DNA of 64,000 bases from Pseudidiomarina planktonica (GTDB lineage Bacteria > Pseudomonadota > Gammaproteobacteria > Enterobacterales > Alteromonadaceae). Shown here in pieces: positions 1 through 7,995 of the stretch. The first letter of the stretch is position 1. Every line of letters begins with the position of its first letter. The DNA lies in contig NZ_FXWH01000002.1 of NCBI RefSeq assembly GCF_900177775.1, positions 246,175 to 310,174 on the forward strand. Reading direction: 5' to 3'. Below the pieces are notes generated by a model, which ran no database searches, was not told the DNA's origin, and saw only the letters and a list, made by a program, of their open reading frames with translations. The position numbers and the translations under genes are program-made.

Positions 1-31
1 CGTAATAGTATGTGGACGTTGGTTGACACTT

Positions 32-65
32 TGCATGGGTGAGGATTATAGCAAATGCCCATGCA
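32..65 (-). promoter_or_regulatory. Possible promoter within an inverted repeat
   Basis: On the minus strand there is a perfect TATAAT (45-50) preceded by TGC, which makes an extended -10. A weak -35 (GTGACG-like) lies about 18 bases upstream. Eight-base arms TGCATGGG (32-39) and CCCATGCA (58-65) flank the -10 symmetrically, as an operator would. Transcription would run leftwards out of the window to a gene not seen here. The plus strand also has a TTGACA at 23-28. Promoter activity and any repressor are inferred. Confidence 0.35.
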
Positions 66-94
66 GAGCGTCACCTTACTTATTTGAAGCAGCT

Positions 95-1690
95 TTAGGC
101 GGCGGCTTCCTGTTGCGCTAAATATTCGTCATAAGTACCGCTGAAGTCTCGAATATCGTTAGCCGTAATCTCAATGATACGGTTTGCCAGCGTTGATACG
201 AATTCGCGGTCGTGGCTCACAAATATCAGTGTGCCTTCGAACAGTTCTAACGCCATATTGAGTGATTCAATGGACTCCATATCCAAATGGTTGGTAGGTT
301 CGTCCATAACCAGAATATTTGGTCGTTGCAGAATCAGCTTACCAAATACCATGCGGCCTTTTTCGCCACCGGAAAGTACATTTACTTTCTTACCAATGTC
401 ATTGGCGGAGAACAATAAGCGACCCAGCACACCACGCACGGCTTGCTCGTCATCGCTTGGCTGCTTCCATTGATCCATCCAGTCGAACACCGTCATGTTT
501 TGTTTAAACATATGCGCATGGTCTTGTGGGCAATAACCGATATTGCAGTTTTCAGACCACTTCACCAAACCGGAATCCGGCGTGTACTCGTTCAGCAAAC
601 ATTTCAGCAGGGTGGTTTTACCAATACCGTTGGCACCCAAAATAGCTACTTTTTCGCCTACTTCAATTTGCGCACTCAAGCCAGTTAATACCTGTTCGTC
701 ATCAAAGCTTTTCTTCAGGTCTTTAAACTCAAGCGCCTGCCGGAACAGCTTTTTGGTTTGATCGAACCTGATAAAAGGATTGACGCGACTGGATGCTTTC
801 ACTTCGCTGAGCTGAATTTTTTCAATTTGCTTCGCACGTGACGTTGCCTGTTTGGCTTTAGATGCATTCGCAGAGAAACGGCTTACGAAGCTTTGTAGCT
901 CAGATATTTTTTCTTTCTTCTTAGCGTTATCACTCAACAGCTGTTCGCGAGCCTGAGTTGCCGCAAACATATATTGGTCGTAGTTACCCGGATACAGGCG
1001 CAGTTCGCCGTAATCAATATCTGCCATATGCGTACAGACACTGTTTAAGAAGTGGCGATCGTGCGAAATAATAATCATGGTGCAGTTGCGATCACGCAGC
1101 ACAGTTTCCAGCCAGCGAATGGTGTTAATGTCCAGGTTGTTGGTTGGTTCGTCCAGCAACATAATGTCTGGATCTGAGAACAACACCTGCGCCAATAGCA
1201 CTCGCAGTTTTAAGCCCGGCGCTATGGCAGCCATTGGCTCAAAATGATTTTCCAGAGGAATACCTACGCCCAGTAGAATTTCACCGGCGCGGGATTCGGC
1301 GGTGTAACCGTCCATTTCCGCGAACTCGGTTTCTAAATCGGCAACACGCATGCCGTCCGCATCGCTCATTTCAGCGCTGCCATAAATACGGTCGCGTTCT
1401 ACTTTTACCTTCCACAGCTCTTCATGACCCATGATGACAGTGTCGACTACGGAGAACTCTTCGTAGGCGAATTGATCCTGGCGCAATTTACCAACACGCA
1501 TGTTCGGCGCAACGGACACGTTGCCAGAAGACGGTTCCAGATCGCCTGAAAGGATTTTCATAAAGGTGGACTTGCCACAACCATTGGCGCCAATCAGGCC
1601 GTAACGGTTGCCTTCACCAAACTTTACCGAGATATTTTCAAATAACGGCTTGGCACCAAATTGCATGGTGATATTTGCGGTAGAAATCAC
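95..1690 (-). CDS. ybiT: ABC-F family ATPase YbiT
   Basis: Cytoplasmic ABC-F protein with two ATPase domains in tandem and no membrane segment. Family members bind the ribosomal E site and modulate translation. The first Walker A (GANGCGKST) is at residues 34-42 and its Walker B, with DEPTNNLD, ends near 187. The second Walker A (GANGIGKTT) is at 352-360 and is followed by LSGGEKGR and DEPTNHLD. A charged Lys-rich linker lies between the domains at about 245-310. The first domain has APGLKLR in place of the usual LSGGQ signature; this is also what I recall of E. coli YbiT, and it separates this protein from EttA, Uup and YheS. The 531-residue length fits. The start is GTG at 1690. The exact ribosomal role of YbiT is not established. 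Confidence 0.9.
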   Translation of the reverse strand: MISTANITMQFGAKPLFENISVKFGEGNRYGLIGANGCGKSTFMKILSGDLEPSSGNVSVAPNMRVGKLRQDQFAYEEFSVVDTVIMGHEELWKVKVERDRIYGSAEMSDADGMRVADLETEFAEMDGYTAESRAGEILLGVGIPLENHFEPMAAIAPGLKLRVLLAQVLFSDPDIMLLDEPTNNLDINTIRWLETVLRDRNCTMIIISHDRHFLNSVCTHMADIDYGELRLYPGNYDQYMFAATQAREQLLSDNAKKKEKISELQSFVSRFSANASKAKQATSRAKQIEKIQLSEVKASSRVNPFIRFDQTKKLFRQALEFKDLKKSFDDEQVLTGLSAQIEVGEKVAILGANGIGKTTLLKCLLNEYTPDSGLVKWSENCNIGYCPQDHAHMFKQNMTVFDWMDQWKQPSDDEQAVRGVLGRLLFSANDIGKKVNVLSGGEKGRMVFGKLILQRPNILVMDEPTNHLDMESIESLNMALELFEGTLIFVSHDREFVSTLANRIIEITANDIRDFSGTYDEYLAQQEAAA

Positions 1691-1817
1691 GAATCGCGTA
1701 CTCAGCTATAGACTAAAAATTGAGCGCGGTAATGTACGCTTTTTAGGTCGAAATTACAAAGATTCTTTCAGGAAATAAGGGATTCTTACGAATTGTTAAC
1801 AAGCTGTCTGGGCGCCC

Positions 1818-2879
1818 TTACCCAGTGTTGCCTAAGATCATTTCAAATTCTATGCCGACCATCCAGCGCGTGGTGCGTTGCTGGAGCTCGGTTTCCTTCG
1901 GCCAGTGGGTGCCAATCCAGGTTTCCATAAACAGCCATTCGCGTAAGAACCGCTGCCGGTGAATACCGCGAATACCGTAGTCCTGAATCGGGGCCTCGTG
2001 ATGGGTTTCACCGTAAATCCAGACTTCGCTGGCCAGGGCGCGATTGGTGTCATATAAATAATAAATACGCGAGTTGGCGTTCCAGCGAATGCCGTCAGTA
2101 CGCTCGGCAAAGGTCGCTCGGGCATAGGTTTTAGCAACCCAGCGCTGGTGCAATGCAACTTCATGATGAATATCTTGTGCCACGCCGAAGCCGTCGCTGT
2201 CACGCCAGAAACCAACCGACTGAACCGCTATTTCAGCATTGTCGGCAACCATAGTTTCGAAGCGGTAGCGGGCGCGAACATAAGTGTCGAGCTTGAGGCC
2301 ACCACGAATGCCGGCTCCAAAAGACAAGTCGTGCTGATTGTCTAAGTAAGGGTCAAAACCTAAGCCAACCAGCCATTCGTCGTCGCCCTGAGTGCGGCGC
2401 ATGACGGAAGGGCGACGTTGGGCGTCACCGGCAACAAAGTCATCAAAGTCACCGCGGCCGATAACCGCGGAAAACTGCTCTTTTGCGTGCGGGATTTTTA
2501 GTTTAGCGCGGAAGCTGGAGTCAATACTGAACCCGTCGTGTTCGTCCCATTGCGGGGCAACAATTAATCGGCCGGTGCTGCCTTCGTATTTGTCTGAGTC
2601 GAGCGGCTCGCCAAAGAAACCATCTACCCAACTGGCGGTGCTATCAAGTACCGTTTGAACGCCATCGCGAAAACCGTCAACCCAAATGCGGTCGGCTTCA
2701 GTTGGCGGGTGAGTTGGGTACCGCTCGGCTTGTGACTGTTCCTGTGACTGCTCTTCAGACTGCTCAGTGGCTTCTTCAGGGGGCGCGGACTGAGCACTTA
2801 GTTGCGCGCTGAACAGCACCGCAAGCAGCGGTACCGTAGTAAACCAAAGTCGTTGTCGCATCCAATCGCGTTTAGTCAC
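1818..2879 (-). CDS. Hypothetical exported, probably outer-membrane protein
   Basis: I do not recognise a named family. I chose the GTG at 2879 because GGAGA lies just upstream; ATG codons at 2891 and 2909 are in frame but poorly placed. The N-terminus is a signal peptide (basic residues, a hydrophobic stretch, then cleavage near SAQLSAQSA). A Glu/Gln-rich low-complexity segment follows. The rest alternates polar and aromatic residues in short strands rich in Arg, Tyr and Trp, as in outer-membrane beta-barrels, and ends in strand-like sequence (GIEFEMILG). It lies downstream of ybiT's start in the same orientation with 127 bases between, so it is probably its own transcript. Localisation is inferred and function unknown. 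Confidence 0.65.
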   Translation of the reverse strand: MTKRDWMRQRLWFTTVPLLAVLFSAQLSAQSAPPEEATEQSEEQSQEQSQAERYPTHPPTEADRIWVDGFRDGVQTVLDSTASWVDGFFGEPLDSDKYEGSTGRLIVAPQWDEHDGFSIDSSFRAKLKIPHAKEQFSAVIGRGDFDDFVAGDAQRRPSVMRRTQGDDEWLVGLGFDPYLDNQHDLSFGAGIRGGLKLDTYVRARYRFETMVADNAEIAVQSVGFWRDSDGFGVAQDIHHEVALHQRWVAKTYARATFAERTDGIRWNANSRIYYLYDTNRALASEVWIYGETHHEAPIQDYGIRGIHRQRFLREWLFMETWIGTHWPKETELQQRTTRWMVGIEFEMILGNTG

Positions 2880-3187
2880 AGTTATCTCCATAAAACCTAA
2901 ACTCAACATACAAGTAAACTGGTCGAGTGGCTAGCCTAATGAAGCGCTTTTGTAACTGGGATCATGCAAAATTCAAATTTTATAGCTTGCCAGTACTTGG
3001 TAGCAGCTAACCCTGCCTTATTGTTAAATATTTGGTAAAGAATTTTATTTAATCGAATAAAGCGACGAAATGATTCGGTATTTTCCGTTGGACGAATTTG
3101 CGGCGTTGGGTAAAAATAGCGGCCTTCAAATATGCTGCCCAGAATATGTGCTTTCCTGACATGCGATTGGTCACAAGAGGGAAGTGA
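2880..3187. other. Divergent intergenic region
   Basis: This gap separates the start of the exported protein gene (minus) from the GAF/EAL gene (plus). It is AT-rich, especially around 3020-3060, and presumably holds both promoters. I see no convincing -35/-10 pair, RNA gene or repeat. A minus-strand reading frame entering it from 3285 is antisense to the EAL gene start and does not look like a real protein. Confidence 0.4.
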
Positions 3188-4939
3188 ATGAAAATCGAAT
3201 ATGAAGCGGCGCGACTATCTATTTTACGTAAGCTTGATTTGCTGGACAGCGCGCCTAGTGAAAGTTTCGACCGTATTACCCGCATCGCCAGCCAAGTGTT
3301 TAACTTACCTATTGCTGCGGTATCCCTGACTGACCAGGATCGGCAGTGGTTTAGATCGCGTGTTGGCGTAGATTACTTGGAAATCCCACGTGACAAATCG
3401 TGCTGTAGTGAGGTGGTTGACCAGTCGCGTGTTTTGGTGGTTAACGACTTACTGGAATCAGAGCACTATCGCGATAGCATGTTGGCGGAATCAGGTATCC
3501 GGTTTTATGCTGGCGCCCCATTAATGACTCGCGATGGTTTTTCGCTGGGCGCTATGTGCGTGTTCGGCACCGAACCACGACAGTTCAACCAACAAGAGCT
3601 GGATACACTGCGTGATTTGGCGGCCATGGTCATGGCGCAAGTTGAATTGCAGCATGCTGTGGGTCGAGTAGATTCAGGTACCGGTTTACCGAATTACCTG
3701 CAGTTTGTTGAAGACTTGGAGGACTTAGCCCGTGATCATCCGGAACGAATTTATTATGCCTTAAGCACTGAGTTGGTTGATTTGAGTCAGGCTAGTTTAT
3801 TGCAACGGGTCATGGGGCCATCATATCTGGAAAATTTGTCGCGAGCAGGTAGTGCTAAATTACAACAAATATTGGGCGAAAAAGCGCGGGTTTATCACAT
3901 TGGGCCTGGTCAGTTTGCCCATCTTGAGACCGGAACTGAAGCACAGGTGCTGGTTAGAGCGCAACGTGTGCAAGAAGCTCTGGTTCATATTAAAGTGGGA
4001 GGCATCGCGCCATTTATGCTGCGCCCGGTATTAGGTGTGGTGCCGTTCGAACCAGGTACAACCAATGCTAGCGCAGTACTGCGAACGGCTCACAGTGCGT
4101 CGCGTGATGCCCGCGAAGCCGAATTGAAAGTTGGCTTGTATAGTAAACAGTCCGATGCTAGCCACCAGCGTAGTTTTGGCCTCATTGCTGACTTTGGTGA
4201 GTCCTTAAACGCAAGTAATCAACTGCAGCTATTTTATCAGCCGCAAATTGATTTACGCACCGGGCAATGCGTAGGAGCAGAAGCTTTAATCCGGTGGCAG
4301 CATAGTACTTTGGGAAATATCTCGCCGGCCGAATTCATACCTTTGGTAGAAAATACCCCCTTAGGTCGCGATTTAACCGACTGGGTAATGAAAGCTGCCA
4401 TAGCGCAAACTGCTCTGTGGCATCAAGCGGGCCTGCCAATAACAGTGTCGGTGAATATAACCGCCGCGAATCTGGACGAGGAAGACTTTACCGATCGTTT
4501 ACTAGGCTATTTACAGGTAGCTAACCTGCCACTTAGTGCCATTGGCCTGGAGTTAACCGAAAGTGGCTTGTTAAGTAATGGGCGCGCGGCGCGTATGCAA
4601 CTGGAGGCACTGGCTGCCAGCGGTATGCAGATATCCATTGATGATTTTGGTACTGGCTATAGTAGCCTCGCCTACTTGCAGGATGTTCCGGCGCAGGTCG
4701 TTAAAATTGACCGGTCATTTATTGACGGTGTTGAGTTGAACCGACGCAGCCAAACTTTGGTTCGTTCAATGATTTCAATGGCGCACGAACTTGGCTACCG
4801 AGTGGTGGCCGAGGGTGTTGAAACTGAAGCTAGCCTGGCCTTTTTAAAGGAACTCGGTTGCGAGCAGGTGCAAGGCTATTTATTGGCAAAACCTATGCCG
4901 GTAGAAGACTTTGAAGCCTGGAGCGCTGTACGACAGTAA
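3188..4939 (+). CDS. GAF - degenerate GGDEF - EAL c-di-GMP phosphodiesterase
   Basis: Predicted cytoplasmic cyclic-di-GMP phosphodiesterase with a sensory GAF domain at about residues 20-155. A GGDEF-like domain follows at about 160-320; its signature is ruined (HIGPGQF where GGDEF should be), so it should not make c-di-GMP and may serve as a regulatory domain. The C-terminal EAL domain, about 335-575, keeps EALIRW (EAL 365-367), IDDFGTGYSS, a VKIDRSF lysine and the EGVE glutamate, so hydrolysis to pGpG is expected. No membrane segment is visible. The start is ATG at 3188 behind GAGGGAAG. A strong terminator follows. The GAF ligand cannot be inferred. Confidence 0.85.
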   Translation: MKIEYEAARLSILRKLDLLDSAPSESFDRITRIASQVFNLPIAAVSLTDQDRQWFRSRVGVDYLEIPRDKSCCSEVVDQSRVLVVNDLLESEHYRDSMLAESGIRFYAGAPLMTRDGFSLGAMCVFGTEPRQFNQQELDTLRDLAAMVMAQVELQHAVGRVDSGTGLPNYLQFVEDLEDLARDHPERIYYALSTELVDLSQASLLQRVMGPSYLENLSRAGSAKLQQILGEKARVYHIGPGQFAHLETGTEAQVLVRAQRVQEALVHIKVGGIAPFMLRPVLGVVPFEPGTTNASAVLRTAHSASRDAREAELKVGLYSKQSDASHQRSFGLIADFGESLNASNQLQLFYQPQIDLRTGQCVGAEALIRWQHSTLGNISPAEFIPLVENTPLGRDLTDWVMKAAIAQTALWHQAGLPITVSVNITAANLDEEDFTDRLLGYLQVANLPLSAIGLELTESGLLSNGRAARMQLEALAASGMQISIDDFGTGYSSLAYLQDVPAQVVKIDRSFIDGVELNRRSQTLVRSMISMAHELGYRVVAEGVETEASLAFLKELGCEQVQGYLLAKPMPVEDFEAWSAVRQ

Positions 4940-4955
4940 GCGAACCTTAAGAGGC

Positions 4956-4983
4956 AAAAAAACGGGGCCTAGCCCCGTTTTTT
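4956..4983. terminator. Bidirectional rho-independent terminator
   Basis: A perfect GC-rich stem ACGGGGC / GCCCCGT with loop CTA is flanked by an A-run on the left and a T-run on the right. It can therefore stop both the rightward EAL gene and the leftward gene ending at 5001. Confidence 0.9.
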
Positions 4984-5000
4984 GTTGTTTGGAACGGAAA

Positions 5001-5633
5001 CTAACTAGCCAGGAATTTTTCCGCAGCAATACGATAATTAGTCACCTGCTTATGAATAAATTGGGAATAATCAATGCCGGTTGTTGCGGCATAGATTTGT
5101 GCATAACTGACCGGCTGATTGGCATCTAAGCCTGAACTAATAGTTAAGCGCTCGCCGTACTGCTCCTTTAATGCCGCATAGCTAGCGGCTACCGTGTCAC
5201 TTTCAGTAACGGCGTTGGTGCGTACATCGGCTGAGAACCAGCGGAACTTGTCGTCGGGCATAAGCGTACCTACCACCTCGTCATCAACCCGAATAACAGC
5301 TTCAACAGTTTGCTGGCCCTTTGCCTGCAAATCATGCTGGTACTTTTCAATGGTGCCTGATTCGTAGTGCTGCTTGAGCGCGTTGGCAAAGCTATACACC
5401 TCGGTAATTTCACTTCCGTCCGGGCGTTTAACAGGAGTAGTTAAGGTTACTTTTTCTGGTTTACCACGCACGGTTCTAAAGTCGAGGTCTAGCGGCGTGG
5501 TTTCGTTTGAGTGCAGCGTGTGTAGATCACCGTAGAAGGTTTCCGGCATAGGCCGTTGCTCACCCGGTTTCGGTGGATTACTGTAAAGCTGTGGTGAGAA
5601 CTGAAGTCTGGTATTCACTGAACTTAATTCCAT
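5001..5633 (-). CDS. Hypothetical protein, 210 residues
   Basis: Unrecognised soluble protein. I chose the ATG at 5633 because GGAG lies 8 bases upstream; the frame stays open to 5729, but that extension has no ribosome-binding site. The N-terminal 50 residues are Pro-rich and extended. The rest is mixed alpha/beta with a long polar, acidic middle and no signal peptide, membrane segment or catalytic motif that I can name. It is monocistronic, 160 bases downstream of gor in the same orientation, with an imperfect hairpin in the gap and a shared terminator after its stop. Function unknown. Confidence 0.65.
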   Translation of the reverse strand: MELSSVNTRLQFSPQLYSNPPKPGEQRPMPETFYGDLHTLHSNETTPLDLDFRTVRGKPEKVTLTTPVKRPDGSEITEVYSFANALKQHYESGTIEKYQHDLQAKGQQTVEAVIRVDDEVVGTLMPDDKFRWFSADVRTNAVTESDTVAASYAALKEQYGERLTISSGLDANQPVSYAQIYAATTGIDYSQFIHKQVTNYRIAAEKFLAS

Positions 5634-5717
5634 AGTTCCATCTCCGTAGATTCCTAGTCTGTTGGGAAATGCGCACAAGCGCAGCGTAAACGGATTACGC
5701 AGAACGATAGCCTGCAA

Positions 5718-5746
5718 GGCCCGCACCATAAATATGATGCGGGGCC
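5718..5746. other. Imperfect GC-rich hairpin downstream of gor
   Basis: GGCCCGCA pairs with TGCGGGGCC, with one bulged G and further pairing towards an AAAT loop. No T-run follows on either strand, so it is not a standard terminator. It may protect the 3' end of the gor message or lie in the leader of the gene at 5001-5633. Confidence 0.45.
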
Positions 5747-5793
5747 ATTACAGTTAATTAATAAGTTAGCGGTACAGAAAAGAGGTCGACGCG

Positions 5794-7149
5794 TTAGCGC
5801 AGCGTCACGAATTCCTCACCAGAGGTAGGATGCAGTGCCACAGTGGCATCAAAGTCGGCCTTGGTTGCGCCCATTTTCATAGCCACGGCGAAGCCTTGTA
5901 GGATTTCGTCCATACCTTCGCCAATACCGTGAATACCAACCACTTTTTCACTCGGGCCATGGCACACCAACTTGAAAGTGCTAAGTGCACGATGCGGAGT
6001 GATGGCGTTATACATGGCCGCAAAGTTGGATTTGTATACTGTGATGTCTTCTTCACCATGCACTGCCACTGCCTGAGCTTCAGTTAAGCCCATGGTGCCA
6101 ATTGGTGGGTGGCTGAATACTATGGTAGGTATCAGGCTGTAATCCATGTGTGCGTCGGGCATATCTTTATTGAACAAACGCTCCGACAGCAACCGACCAG
6201 CCTTAATAGCAACTGGGGTAAGCGCTGCTTCGCCGGTAATATCACCTACTGCATAAATACCTTTCACATTGGTGTTCTGGTATTTATCAACACAAACATA
6301 GCCTACTTCGTCCAGCTTCACGCCAGCGGCTTCGATATTAATCTTGTCGGTGGCAGGTTCGCGGCCAATGGCCCAAATCAGGCAATCTACATCGGTAATG
6401 TTCTCGCCTTCTTTGGTTTTCAGTACTAGCTTACCGTTGTCTTGCTTTTCCACACTTTCAATGTTGCATTCGGTGCGCAACTTCATGCCGTCCTGTTCCA
6501 TGCGCTGTAACAGGGCATCGGTAATGTCTACGTCAAAGTTACGCAACGGGCGATCTTTACGCACTAACAAGTGGGCGTCAGAGCCAAGCGCGTGCAATAC
6601 ACCGGCAATTTCCACGGCAATATAACCAGCACCCACTACCACAGCTTTTTCTGGGCGCTCTGTTAAGGCGAAGAATCCGTCAGAATCAATACCGTGTTCA
6701 GCACCTGGCAAATCCGGAATCATGGGGCGGCCACCTACGGCGATGGTAATGTGATCTGCGGTGATTTTCTCACCGTTCACTTCCACGGTGTTTTTATCTA
6801 CGAAAGTGGCAAAGCCTTCAATGAACTCCACGCCATTGCTTTCAAAACCTCGTTGATAGCCGCCGTGAATGCGGTCAATGTAAGCTTCCCGGTTTTTCAC
6901 TAGGGTGGCCCAGTCAAAACCGTTCTGGTCAATCTTGAAACCATAAGCTTCGCTGTATTTCAGTGCTTCGGCAATATGAGCGCCGTACCACATGACTTTT
7001 TTCGGAACACAACCCACGTTTACACAGGTTCCGCCTACTGCTTTGGCTTCAATCACAGCAGCTTTAGCACCGCGAATAGCGGCTCGGTTGGCGGAAGCGA
7101 TACCGCCGCTGCCCGCGCCAATGGCAAGGTAGTCGTAATGTCGGGTCAT
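5794..7149 (-). CDS. gor: Glutathione-disulfide reductase
   Basis: FAD-dependent NADPH reductase that regenerates glutathione from its disulfide in the cytoplasm. The N-terminal FAD motif GAGSGG (11-16) and the redox-active pair in [13 protein letters not shown] (C42 and C47) identify the pyridine nucleotide-disulfide oxidoreductase family. The NAD(P) motif GAGYIAVE is followed by basic residues (VRKDRPLR), as expected for NADPH. The C-terminal HPTSGEE carries the His-Glu pair of the partner subunit's active site. The 451-residue length is typical. ATG at 7149 follows GGAG. It appears monocistronic. Confidence 0.95.
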   Translation of the reverse strand: MTRHYDYLAIGAGSGGIASANRAAIRGAKAAVIEAKAVGGTCVNVGCVPKKVMWYGAHIAEALKYSEAYGFKIDQNGFDWATLVKNREAYIDRIHGGYQRGFESNGVEFIEGFATFVDKNTVEVNGEKITADHITIAVGGRPMIPDLPGAEHGIDSDGFFALTERPEKAVVVGAGYIAVEIAGVLHALGSDAHLLVRKDRPLRNFDVDITDALLQRMEQDGMKLRTECNIESVEKQDNGKLVLKTKEGENITDVDCLIWAIGREPATDKINIEAAGVKLDEVGYVCVDKYQNTNVKGIYAVGDITGEAALTPVAIKAGRLLSERLFNKDMPDAHMDYSLIPTIVFSHPPIGTMGLTEAQAVAVHGEEDITVYKSNFAAMYNAITPHRALSTFKLVCHGPSEKVVGIHGIGEGMDEILQGFAVAMKMGATKADFDATVALHPTSGEEFVTLR

Positions 7150-7302
7150 GTGGTTGTACTCCTGTTTTGTTTCTCGGCTGCATGTGTTTGGTTGTGCTAA
7201 AGTGCAGCAAAACCTAGCAGCTAATAATTTAGCCTAGTATGGTCGCCGAAAAGCGCTCTGGGTGCAACGTGAACAACCGCTTATATAGGTTCGAAAATAC
7301 CG

Positions 7303-7995
7303 ATGGACTTAATCTATACAATCAGTCGCAGTAAGCGCCGCACCCTCGCAATTAAGATTAGTGAGGGTGAAGTACGAGTGCTGGCGCCAAATAGATTCAG
7401 TGATCGCAAAATAGCTCAGGTGTTGGCTACCAGGGAAAGCTGGATTCGAAAGCACCTGCAGCGCCAGCAAGCACTTATTTCGGTAACCCCTGAACGCTCG
7501 TGGCAACATGGCGAAACTATTCCCTGGCTGGGGCAACCACTGCAGTTACAAGTGAGTAACGGCGGTACCAGTGGTATCGAACGCGTGGCAGATAAACTGC
7601 ATATCACCTTGGGTAGCCGGGTAAAGCATGCGCAGCGGCAAATTCGCTCACTGGTTATTCAATGGTATCAGCAGCAAGCACAGGCATGGCTGAACCAGTA
7701 TTTACCGCAAGCTTTTACGCAACCGCGGCAAAGCCGTATTGCCAGCTATAAAGCCAAGTGGGGAGCCTGCACGCGCAGTGGTGAGGTTAGTTTAAGCTGG
7801 AAGTTGTGGTTGGCGCCGGAGTGGGTAGTTACTTACGTGGTACAGCATGAGTTAGTGCATTTAACGCACTTTGATCACAGTAAGGCATTTTGGCAACGAG
7901 TTGCTGAGGTGAATCCGGATTACCGAAAAGCTGAGAGCTGGCTCCGGCAACACGGACATACCGTATTGTCGGAGCGCTATCTGAATTGGCAGTAA
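7303..7995 (+). CDS. YgjP-like zinc-dependent metalloprotein (DUF45)
   Basis: Member of the YgjP / DUF45 (M48-like) family of small cytoplasmic zincin-fold proteins, with length (230) in the family range. The C-terminal half has the conserved YKAKWGAC segment and the metal site HELVHLTHFDHS (HExxH plus a further His), followed by FW. The N-terminal half is a small beta domain with SRSKRRTLAIKI. Substrates are unknown; YgjP-type proteins have been tied to restriction-modification systems in some genomes, but none is seen here. The stop codon (7993-7995) abuts the convergent S9 peptidase gene with no intergenic base. Confidence 0.85.
   Translation: MDLIYTISRSKRRTLAIKISEGEVRVLAPNRFSDRKIAQVLATRESWIRKHLQRQQALISVTPERSWQHGETIPWLGQPLQLQVSNGGTSGIERVADKLHITLGSRVKHAQRQIRSLVIQWYQQQAQAWLNQYLPQAFTQPRQSRIASYKAKWGACTRSGEVSLSWKLWLAPEWVVTYVVQHELVHLTHFDHSKAFWQRVAEVNPDYRKAESWLRQHGHTVLSERYLNWQ

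Noticed and set aside
3049..3285. 78-residue minus-strand frame before the EAL gene
   Set aside because: It overlaps the EAL gene start in antisense, has no ribosome-binding site and no recognisable sequence character.
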